The position numbers and the translations under genes are program-made. Under the pieces are notes generated by a model. The model did not search any database, was not told the DNA's origin, and saw only the letters and a program-made list of their open reading frames with translations. Shown here piece by piece: positions 1-4,665 of a stretch of 6,122 bases of DNA. Where the stretch lies: NCBI GenBank assembly GCA_027489195.1, contig JAIYAG010000276.1, forward strand, positions 1 to 6,122, read 5' to 3'. The stretch's first letter is position 1; each line of letters opens with the position of its first letter. The stretch is from Burkholderiales bacterium. GTDB taxonomy: Bacteria > Pseudomonadota > Gammaproteobacteria > Burkholderiales > Burkholderiaceae_E.

Positions 1-2
1 CC

Positions 3-152
3 GATGTCGGGCTGATCGCCTGGATCGCCGACGACGACCAGGTCGCCAAGACCAACGGCGGCGCGACCCGCAGCCGTGCCGGCATCATCGAAGCGGTAGA
101 CGCCACCGGCGTCTGGGTCCGCCTCGACGAAGCCATTACCCGCGCCTCGTAA
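3..152 (+). CDS. C-terminal fragment of a small phage head protein, possibly capsid cement/decoration
   Basis: The frame is open from the window edge to TAA at 150-152, giving the last 49 residues of a protein whose start lies outside. The visible part includes VAKTNGGATRSRAGIIEAVD followed by GVWVRLDEA. This short beta-rich pattern (a loop with TNGG and TRS, an AGII strand, a GVWVRL strand) recalls small capsid cement proteins of the DUF2190 type, which sit on the outside of the capsid. It lies directly upstream of the major capsid gene, where a decoration or scaffold/protease gene is expected in Mu-like phages. I prefer decoration over the C-terminus of the Mu gpI-type protease because of the beta-strand pattern, but the fragment is too short to decide. 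Its stop codon overlaps the ribosome binding site of the next gene. Confidence 0.5.
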   Translation, partial: DVGLIAWIADDDQVAKTNGGATRSRAGIIEAVDATGVWVRLDEAITRAS

Positions 153-156
153 GGAG
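151..156 (+). promoter_or_regulatory. Ribosome binding site of the major capsid gene
   Basis: AAGGAG lies seven bases before the ATG at 164 and shares bases with the TAA stop of the preceding gene. It is one of the strongest Shine-Dalgarno matches in the window, as expected for the most abundant virion protein, and it fixes the start at 164. Confidence 0.75.
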
Positions 157-163
157 CCCTGAC

Positions 164-1057
164 ATGATCGTTTCTTCCCCTGTGCTGGACGCGTTGCGCG
201 TCGGCTTCAAGACCGAGTTCCAGCGCGGGCTGGGCATGGCCCCCATGATGAAGGACCGCGTCGCCATGATGGTGCGGTCGACCACGTTCGAATCGCGCTA
301 TGGCTGGCTGAAGAAGCTGTCGGGCATGCGGGAATGGATTGGTCCGCGCGTCGTCGACAACTTGGCTGAAAGCCAATACTCGATCGCCAACCGGCATTTC
401 GAAAAAACGATCGGCGTCGACCGCAACGACATCGAAGACGACAACCTCGGCCAGTATGCGACGATGTTTGCCGAAATGGGCGAGTTGACCGGCGCTTTGC
501 CCGAGCAGCTGGTCTGGGACCTGCTGAAGGCGGGCTTCTCGACCAACTGTTTCGACGGCCAGTTCTTCTTCGACACCGACCATCCGATCATCGACGCCAA
601 TGGCGCCGAGACGACCTATGCCAACACGGATGGCGGGGCAGGCACGGGCTGGTACCTGCTGTGCACCAACCGCACCGTCAAGCCGATCATCTACCAGGAG
701 CGCAAGGCCCCCGAGTTCGTCTCGAAGGACAAGCCGACGGACGACAACGTGTTCAACGAGCGGATGTTCTACTACGGCACCGACATGCGCTGCAACGTGG
801 GCTACGGCTTCCCGCAGATGGCCTGGGGCTCGAGACAGACCCTGAACGCGGCGAACTATGCCATCGGCCGTGCGGCGATCCAGAACATGAAGGGCGATGG
901 CGGGCGGCCGTTGGGTCTCGTGCCGAACCTCTTGGTCGTGCCGCCGTCCCTGGAGAGCGCCGGGCGCCAAATCCTGAACTCCGAATACGGCACGGGCGGC
1001 ATCACCAACGAATGGAAAGGCACGGCGGAACTGCTGGTCGTGCCGTGGCTCGCCTGA
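164..1057 (+). CDS. Mu gpT-family major capsid (head) protein
   Basis: This 297-residue protein is the main shell protein of the head; Mu gpT has a similar length, about 305 residues. The gpT family pattern runs through the whole chain: the N-terminal LRVGFKTEFQRGL (about 11-23), ESRYGWLKKLSGMREWIGPR (43-62), the RHFEKTIGVDRNDIEDD segment (77-93) that corresponds to the extended loop region, FFFDTDHP (134-141), RPLGLVPNLLVVPP (248-261), and the characteristic end EWKGTAELLVVPWLA (283-297). It has no signal peptide or membrane segment. The gene is complete. The start is set by AAGGAG at 151-156. It is followed by a strong hairpin, so the transcript may be processed or partly terminated after it. 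Family assignment is confident; details of assembly are inferred from Mu. Confidence 0.93.
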   Translation: MIVSSPVLDALRVGFKTEFQRGLGMAPMMKDRVAMMVRSTTFESRYGWLKKLSGMREWIGPRVVDNLAESQYSIANRHFEKTIGVDRNDIEDDNLGQYATMFAEMGELTGALPEQLVWDLLKAGFSTNCFDGQFFFDTDHPIIDANGAETTYANTDGGAGTGWYLLCTNRTVKPIIYQERKAPEFVSKDKPTDDNVFNERMFYYGTDMRCNVGYGFPQMAWGSRQTLNAANYAIGRAAIQNMKGDGGRPLGLVPNLLVVPPSLESAGRQILNSEYGTGGITNEWKGTAELLVVPWLA

Positions 1058-1077
1058 TCCGCTGCCGGTTGAACCAG

Positions 1078-1104
1078 AGGGGGCGGCCAACCCGCCCCCT
1101 TCGT
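1078..1104 (+). terminator. Strong GC hairpin after the capsid gene (terminator/attenuator candidate)
   Basis: AGGGGGCGG (1078-1086) and CCGCCCCCT (1092-1100) form a perfect 9-bp stem around the five-base loop CCAAC, extendable by one G-T wobble. The sequence after it is TTCGTTG, only weakly T-rich, so a fully efficient intrinsic terminator is doubtful. It sits 20 bases after the capsid stop and ends before the ribosome binding site of the next gene. A partial terminator or 3'-end stabiliser that raises capsid mRNA over downstream mRNA would fit, but that is inference. Confidence 0.6.
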
Positions 1105-1125
1105 TGAACCGACAGGAGACCTTCC

Positions 1126-1473
1126 ATGGCCCGTAAACAGATCCAGAACCCCGAAGGCACCGAAGCCCCCCAGGATGTGCCTTCGGGTGTGGCTGACCCC
1201 GCGCAGACGGATGGCGGCCTGCCGCAGCCCCTGGAGGGGAGCCAGGGTGCTGCGGTCCTGAGCGGAGGTGCCGAGGTGCATCTCGTCGCTGATGCGCTTG
1301 GGCTGCCCCGAGACGAAGGACCCAGTCTGACGGTGAAGGGCCCCGCGAAGGGCCGCTGGCGCGCCGGCCGGCACTTTGGCCCGGAAGTGGTCACGATCCC
1401 CGCGCGCGATCTGAGCGAGTCGCAGATCGAAGCGCTGCTGGGTGATCCCGAGCTGGTGGTCATCGTCGGCTGA
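1126..1473 (+). CDS. HI1506-like small protein of Mu-like phages
   Basis: This 115-residue protein has two parts. Residues 1-45 are rich in Pro, Gly, Gln and Ala and probably disordered. The C-terminal half carries the conserved core RWRAGRHFG (77-85), then VVTIPARDLSESQIEALLGD (88-107) and a short hydrophobic end VVIVG. The order 'R.GR.FG ... L.. Q...L..DP.L.V' matches the HI1506-related family found just after gpT in Haemophilus FluMu-type prophages. Its exact role is unknown; position suggests a head or head-completion function. AGGAG at 1114-1118 lies seven bases before the ATG and fixes the start. The 68-base gap before it holds the capsid hairpin, so it may be transcribed at a lower level than the capsid gene. 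The stop at 1471-1473 directly abuts a structured non-coding stretch. Confidence 0.72.
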   Translation: MARKQIQNPEGTEAPQDVPSGVADPAQTDGGLPQPLEGSQGAAVLSGGAEVHLVADALGLPRDEGPSLTVKGPAKGRWRAGRHFGPEVVTIPARDLSESQIEALLGDPELVVIVG

Positions 1474-1621
1474 CATCCCGAGCGAAAGGATCAATCGCGA
1501 ACCTTTGGGCAAACGGGATGTAGGCCAAAGCCATCCTGCCAACGGACGATCCGAGTAGGCGAGCCCGGCGCGGCCCGGGATGAACGGGGGAAGATGCCCG
1601 TGACAGGCCGGAGAGACGGCC
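1474..1621 (+). ncRNA. Candidate structured RNA in the 172-nt late-operon spacer
   Basis: The spacer 1474-1645 has no convincing gene but many perfect inverted repeats. CATCCCG (1474-1480) can pair with CGGGATG at 1514-1520 or with a second copy at 1576-1582. AAAGG/CCTTT (1485-1489/1502-1506) competes with CTTTGG/CCAAAG (1503-1508/1525-1530). Simple hairpins follow: CGGA/TCCG (1543-1546/1550-1553), CCCGG/CCGGG (1564-1568/1575-1579), ACGGG/CCCGT (1584-1588/1597-1601) and GGCCG/CGGCC (1606-1610/1617-1621, loop GAGAGA). Two global folds seem possible. The element ends 12 bases before the AGGAG of the next gene, so it could control that gene or act as a processed small RNA. A bioinformatically described motif called Mu-gpT-DE (downstream element of Mu gpT genes) is a known candidate for such a location, but I cannot confirm a match. 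All pairings were found by eye. Confidence 0.5.
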
Positions 1622-1645
1622 ACCCGAAACACCAGGAGCGATGCG

Positions 1646-2023
1646 ATGACGACGACTGTGCTTGTAGAAGCGAACCACGGCTGGCCGGTGCGGGTCACGC
1701 CCCTGACGGCCGACGGCTGGGCGGTGGGTCCCGTGGTCATCGTGGAGCCTGCCTTCGCCCAGACCTTCCACGTTCATTCCGGCCAGGACCTCCTCGTTCA
1801 CGAAATCCAGCCGCACGAGGCCCCGGTTTCCTGCGACGAGCCGATCCTGAAGTTCTTCACCTGGAAGCACCTGCCGGACCATCTGCAGTCGATCGCGCGG
1901 CCCTTCGCGATGCTTGCCGACCGGGTGGTCAAGACCACGCTGCGCAGCCCCGAGCGGACCGCCTGTCTGCGCAAGCTCCTGGAGGCGAAGGACTGCGCCG
2001 TCCGCGCCGCCGTGGCCGACTGA
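1646..2023 (+). CDS. Two-domain phage protein with a C-terminal Acb2/Tad1-like helical hairpin
   Basis: This is a 125-residue protein. Residues 1-58 look like a beta-rich domain (VLVEANHGWPVRVTPL, GPVVIVEP, FHVHSGQDLLVHEIQP). Residues 70-123 look like a two-helix hairpin: FFTWKHLPDHLQSIARPF leads into helix one, LADRVVKTTL, then a turn with SPERTACLRKLLEAKDCAVR as helix two. The pattern 'F.Y/W.HLP..... .PF..LA..... .P.R..AL.KL.EA... A.RA' resembles the small hairpin shared by Acb2 (anti-CBASS) and Tad1 (anti-Thoeris), proteins that sequester cyclic nucleotide or cADPR-type signals. Many phages carry such short proteins with unknown roles, so the activity is not shown here. AGGAG at 1634-1638 is seven bases before ATG 1646; an out-of-frame ATG at 1641 is too close. 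It stops one base before the next start, so coupling is likely. Confidence 0.6.
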   Translation: MTTTVLVEANHGWPVRVTPLTADGWAVGPVVIVEPAFAQTFHVHSGQDLLVHEIQPHEAPVSCDEPILKFFTWKHLPDHLQSIARPFAMLADRVVKTTLRSPERTACLRKLLEAKDCAVRAAVAD

Positions 2024-2024
2024 C

Positions 2025-2453
2025 ATGCCCTACTGCACCCAGGCGCAGCTGGAGGATCGGTTCGGGCTCGGGCGGCTGGTCGCCCTGACCGACCGCAACG
2101 CCATCCCCCTCGGGGTCATCGACCAGGATGTCCTGGCCCGCGCGCTGGCCGACACCGATGCCGTGATCGACGGCTACCTTGCGGGGCGCTACGCCCTGCC
2201 GCTTGCATCGACGCCCGCCCTTGTGGCGGACATTGCCCAGTCTATTGCGCTATGGAAGCTGCATGCGACCGAGCCCGAGGCGAAGGTGAAGGCCGACTAT
2301 GAGGCGGCCATGCGCACTCTTCGCGAGATCGCCCAAGGCGTGGTGCAGCTGAGCGTGGCCGGAATCGAGCCGGCCGCCTCGGGCGACAGCGGCGTACAGA
2401 TCACGGACCGCGACCGCGAGTTCACCGCCGACAACATGCGGGGCTTCATCTGA
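2025..2453 (+). CDS. DUF1320 (Mu gp36-like) head-tail connector candidate
   Basis: This 142-residue protein begins MPYCTQAQLEDRFG, the typical opening of DUF1320 proteins. It continues with a helix carrying DAVIDGYLAGRYALPL (45-60) and a helix LVADIAQSIALWKLH (66-80), and ends DREFTADNMRGFI, matching the usual 'R.F....+.GF' C-terminus. The family includes Mu gp36 and lies between the head genes and the first tail genes. A connector or adaptor role at the head-tail joint is inferred from position and from the helical fold resembling other phage adaptors. I chose ATG 2025, which lies one base after the upstream TGA (2021-2023). An upstream in-frame ATG at 1914 would overlap the previous gene by over 100 bases and lacks the family start. 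There is no clear Shine-Dalgarno, so translation probably depends on coupling. Confidence 0.85.
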   Translation: MPYCTQAQLEDRFGLGRLVALTDRNAIPLGVIDQDVLARALADTDAVIDGYLAGRYALPLASTPALVADIAQSIALWKLHATEPEAKVKADYEAAMRTLREIAQGVVQLSVAGIEPAASGDSGVQITDRDREFTADNMRGFI

Positions 2454-2896
2454 TGATCCCGTTGCAGCCCGTGGCCGATCGCCTGAAGACCCTTCTGATG
2501 CCTGCCACCCTGCGCGATGTGCGCCTTGCGCTCGATCTCGCGCGGCTGATGGCCGCCGGGGAGCTGAAGGGCTTGGGCACCGTCGCCTTCGTCATTCCCC
2601 GTGGCGGCCGGGGGCGCGCGCCGGATGTCGCCGCCGGCGTCTTCAGCCAGATGACCGAAGAGGTGATCAGCGTGGTGCTGTCCTTCGCCGCCATCGACAA
2701 CCCGACGGGCGACAAGGCGCAGGCGGCGGTCGAGGCGACGATCGACGCCGTGATCCGTGCGATCGCCGGGTGGACGCCGTCCGACACCGTGGGCGTGTTC
2801 GCCTATCAGGGCCACCAGCTCGTCGCCCTGCAGCCGGGGCTTCTGGCCTATGGCGTCGAGTTTTCCATTTCGGACCAGCTGAGGATTTTCGCATGA
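2453..2896 (+). CDS. Tail terminator/completion-like protein (Mu gp37 region)
   Basis: This 147-residue protein starts MIPLQPVADRLKTLL. It shows the arrangement seen in phage tail terminator proteins: LGTVAFVIPRGGRGRAPDVA (41-60) followed by a helix with VFSQMTEEVISVVLSF (63-78), a helix AAVEATIDAVIRAIAGWTP (91-109), and the strands VGVFAYQGHQLVALQPG and LLAYGVEFSISDQLRI. Proteins of this type cap the tail tube and join it to the head, and lie just before the tube gene. Its ATG overlaps the preceding TGA as TGATG, and no strong ribosome binding site is visible, so it is probably coupled to the DUF1320 gene. Its own stop overlaps the next start as ATGA. The alternative label is the Mu gp37/DUF1834 family, which fills the same slot. 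Confidence 0.72.
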   Translation: MIPLQPVADRLKTLLMPATLRDVRLALDLARLMAAGELKGLGTVAFVIPRGGRGRAPDVAAGVFSQMTEEVISVVLSFAAIDNPTGDKAQAAVEATIDAVIRAIAGWTPSDTVGVFAYQGHQLVALQPGLLAYGVEFSISDQLRIFA

Positions 2897-3060
2897 CCCG
2901 CAAGCCCACGCCGGCGCAACCCGACACGGCCGAGGCCCCGCCGCCCGGAATGCCACTCCACCCGCTGCCCACCGAAGGCGGCTGCTTTGTCATCATCGAG
3001 GGCGCAGTGCGGGTCGATCCCGCCCATGCTCCGACACCCACCCCTGAACCGGAGGTCTGA
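2893..3060 (+). CDS. Small proline-rich protein before the tail tube gene
   Basis: This is a 55-residue protein. ATG at 2893 overlaps the previous stop (ATGA), with GAGG at 2881-2884 eight bases upstream. Both ends are rich in Pro, Ala and Thr (TRKPTPAQPD at the start, PTPTPEPEV at the end) and flank a short core PLPTEGGCFVIIEGAVRVDP (24-43) that may form a beta hairpin. I do not recognise a family with certainty. Mu has a small gene (gp38, DUF2635) in the equivalent slot before its tail genes, which also carries a 'lP.eG' motif, so a distant relation is possible. The tight overlaps on the upstream side and the spacing of two bases to the tube gene support it as real. Confidence 0.65.
   Translation: MTRKPTPAQPDTAEAPPPGMPLHPLPTEGGCFVIIEGAVRVDPAHAPTPTPEPEV
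3051..3055 (+). promoter_or_regulatory. Strong ribosome binding site of the tail tube gene
   Basis: GGAGG lies seven bases before ATG 3063 and inside the last codons of the upstream small gene. It is one of the best Shine-Dalgarno matches in the window, suiting a protein needed in many copies per virion, and it selects this start. Confidence 0.7.
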
Positions 3061-3062
3061 TC

Positions 3063-3989
3063 ATGCTGTGGCGACCGAAACTGATGCTGTTCAAGCCCGA
3101 GGTGACCTACGGCGTCGATCCGGCTCCCACCGGGGCGGCCAACGCCATTGTGATCAAGAACGCCAAGATCATGCCGTTCGAAGGCCAGGACATGGATCGC
3201 GCCCTGGAAAACCCGTGGTTTGGTCAGTCCGGCACGATCCCGCTCGATGCGCACGTGAAGATGACCTTCGAGACCGAGCTGGTAGGGTCCGGCACTGCCG
3301 GCACCCCTCCCGGTTGGGGGCCGCTGGCGCGAGCCTGCGGCATGGCGCAGACCATCGTCGCGGCCACGTCCGTGACCTACAGCCCAGTCGACACGGGGCA
3401 AGAGTCTGCCACGATGTACTTCAACGTCGATGGCATGCTGTTCACCGTCAAGGGCGCGCGGGGTACCTGCAAGGTGGCGGTGAACGCCCAGGGCATCCCG
3501 GTGATGCAGTGGGAATTCACGGGCCTGTACGAGGCCCCGACAACTGCCGCACTTGCCGTGCCGACCTACGGCGGCTTTCCGGATCCGCAAGGGGTCACGC
3601 GCGTCAACACCCCGACCTTCACGGTGAACGGGGTCGCTCTGCCGATGAAGGCATTCAGCTTCGATGTCGGCAATACGATCGAGAACCGGTTCCTGATCAA
3701 CCTGCACGAGGTGACGATCACGGATCGGATGGAAACCTGCGAGTTCACCATCCAGACCCCGGCGCTTGCAACCTTCAACCCCTGGGCGCTGGCCGAAGCC
3801 CGCACTCCGGTGGCACTTGCCCTCTTGCACGGAACCGTTGCGGGACGCCGCGTGGCGCTGAACGTCCCTGCCTTGCAGATCCAGCGCCCGGCGAACTTCG
3901 ACCAGGACCAAGGCGTGGTGCAGCAGACGATCAACGCGATCCCGCTACGCCAATCGGCCACCCCCGCCTTCACCATCGTCTGCACCTGA
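3063..3989 (+). CDS. Phage tail tube protein (Phage_tube_2-like)
   Basis: This 308-residue protein builds the stacked rings of the tail tube. The N-terminal part has the family pattern KPEVTYGVDPAPTGAANAI (11-29), a strand IVIKNAKIMPFEGQDMDR, SGTIPLDAHVKMTFETEL (56-73), then GSGTAGTPPGWGPLARACG (75-93) and SVTYSPVD. A second beta-rich part includes ATMYFNVDGMLFTVKGARGT, VMQWEFTGLYEAP and a C-terminal repeat of strands ending TPAFTIVCT. These features match tube proteins of long-tailed siphoviruses and their prophages. No contractile sheath gene precedes it, unlike Mu, where sheath and tube are adjacent. The gene is complete, and 20 bases separate it from the chaperone gene. Confidence 0.88.
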   Translation: MLWRPKLMLFKPEVTYGVDPAPTGAANAIVIKNAKIMPFEGQDMDRALENPWFGQSGTIPLDAHVKMTFETELVGSGTAGTPPGWGPLARACGMAQTIVAATSVTYSPVDTGQESATMYFNVDGMLFTVKGARGTCKVAVNAQGIPVMQWEFTGLYEAPTTAALAVPTYGGFPDPQGVTRVNTPTFTVNGVALPMKAFSFDVGNTIENRFLINLHEVTITDRMETCEFTIQTPALATFNPWALAEARTPVALALLHGTVAGRRVALNVPALQIQRPANFDQDQGVVQQTINAIPLRQSATPAFTIVCT

Positions 3990-4009
3990 CCTAAGCCCGA
4001 GGAGTCGCC

Positions 4010-4321
4010 ATGGCCTACTGCATCGTCAAGAACCGCACGTTCACCACAACCGCTTCCTTGATGGTCCCATCCGATGACGGGCCGATTGCCCAGACGATGA
4101 CTGTCCAGTTCAAGGTGCTGACAGGGGCCGAGAGCATGCAGGCCGAGGAGTTCCTGAGAGCTTCGATCCTGCATCTGGGCGACATCGTCGACGACGACGG
4201 CGCACCCGTTGCCTTCACGCCAGCCCTCCTCGATCAGATCCTGCTCGAGCCCTGGGCGCGCGTCGGGTTGATCCGGGCCTACTGGCAGGAGATGGCCGGG
4301 GGTGCCCACGCAAAAAACTGA
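4010..4321 (+). CDS. Tail assembly chaperone, short form (lambda gpG-like role)
   Basis: This 103-residue protein is the zero-frame product. It begins with a beta-rich stretch to TVQFKVLTGAESMQAEEFLR (31-50), then LHLGDIVDDDGAPVAFTPAL (54-73) and a helical end VGLIRAYWQEM. This composition matches tail assembly chaperones that coat the tape measure protein before tube polymerisation. Support comes from position between tube and tape measure and from the slippery site at its end: codons GCA AAA AAC TGA. GAGGAG at 3999-4004 is five bases from the ATG. Most ribosomes should stop at 4319-4321 and make this form; a minority should slip and make the extended form. Confidence 0.85.
   Translation: MAYCIVKNRTFTTTASLMVPSDDGPIAQTMTVQFKVLTGAESMQAEEFLRASILHLGDIVDDDGAPVAFTPALLDQILLEPWARVGLIRAYWQEMAGGAHAKN
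4312..4318 (+). other. -1 programmed frameshift slippery site A AAA AAC
   Basis: In the zero frame the bases read as X XXY YYZ with A AAA AAC, the canonical tandem-slippage heptamer, followed at once by TGA. A possible stimulatory stem GGCGG (4326-4330) with CCGCC (4350-4354) starts seven bases downstream, a usual spacer length, though its 19-base loop makes it a weak candidate. The -1 frame is open from 4078 to 4665. Tail chaperone genes of many long-tailed phages use this kind of shift. Confidence 0.87.
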
Positions 4322-4665
4322 TTTGGGCGGGGGAAGCCTGGGCAGATGGCCGCCTGTTTTCCGGCACCAACCAACTGGCCGAGGACTGCGCCTTCTTCGG
4401 AGTCGACCCCGCCCTCTTCGCCGATGACGACGAGCCCGAGGGCGTCTGGCCCGAAAACGCTCCCGCCCTCGATGCCTTCCTCGCCGTGGCCACGCAATGG
4501 CGCGTGGTGGCCACGGCGGCAGGCCCGCTCCTCTTCAGCGGGCTCGACTACACCGCGGCGCGGGCGGGGCTTGAACTCGCCGGCATCGCCGTCTCGCCCG
4601 CGACCTGGGCGGACGTGCAGCTGATCGAAGCGGGCGCCATGGGTGCCCTGAACCGGAGACGATAG
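4318..4665 (+). CDS. -1 frame DUF1799 extension of the tail assembly chaperone (gpGT-like fusion)
   Basis: After the shift, residues 1-103 of the short form join 115 more residues encoded from base 4318 (read again) to TAG at 4663-4665, giving a fusion of about 218 residues. The extension starts LIWAGEAWADGRLFSG and contains VWPENAPALDAFLAVATQWR, the DUF1799 signature, then SGLDYTAARAGLELAGI, and ends QLIEAGAMGALNRRR, also typical. The extended form is expected to recruit tube subunits to the chaperone-coated tape measure, as lambda gpGT does. No plausible start for separate translation exists: the only in-frame ATG is at 4639, near the very end, and the first GTG codons lie mid-domain. A gene caller needing a start codon would miss it. 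Confidence 0.83.
   Translation: MIWAGEAWADGRLFSGTNQLAEDCAFFGVDPALFADDDEPEGVWPENAPALDAFLAVATQWRVVATAAGPLLFSGLDYTAARAGLELAGIAVSPATWADVQLIEAGAMGALNRRR
4655..4658 (+). promoter_or_regulatory. Ribosome binding site supporting the GTG start of the tape measure gene
   Basis: GGAG lies six bases before GTG 4665, inside the last codons of the DUF1799 extension. The in-frame ATG at 4695 has no such site and would cut off the conserved N-terminal strand, so the GTG is preferred. Confidence 0.65.

Noticed and set aside
286..300. A TTCGAATC stretch resembling a tRNA T-loop
   Set aside because: It lies within the conserved gpT coding sequence (TFESRYG) and no acceptor, anticodon or D stem can be built around it.
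1445..1483. Nine-base direct repeat ATCCCGAGC at 1445-1453 and 1475-1483, considered as an attachment or operator repeat
   Set aside because: Only two copies, one of them in coding sequence, with no matching copy elsewhere in the window; chance is a fair explanation in GC-rich DNA.
1518..1523. Start-stop pair ATG TAG in the spacer, and a 7-codon frame at 1580-1603, as possible leader peptides
   Set aside because: Neither has a convincing Shine-Dalgarno; both ATGs fall inside the repeated CGGGATG segments that are better explained as stem arms.
856..1740. A 294-codon open frame on the - strand across the capsid end, HI1506-like gene and spacer
   Set aside because: It runs through two real genes and the structured spacer, has no ribosome binding site that I can see and no recognisable motif.
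1594..2088. A + strand frame of 164 codons overlapping the 1646 gene in another phase
   Set aside because: It lacks a ribosome binding site, starts inside a hairpin, and its Arg/Pro-rich translation is typical of an off-frame shadow; the 1646 frame has AGGAG and family-like sequence.
2667..3911. A 414-codon open frame on the - strand opposite the terminator, small and tube genes
   Set aside because: It covers several well-supported + strand genes, its translation is rich in Arg/Gly/His with no recognisable domain, and long antisense frames are expected in high-GC coding DNA.
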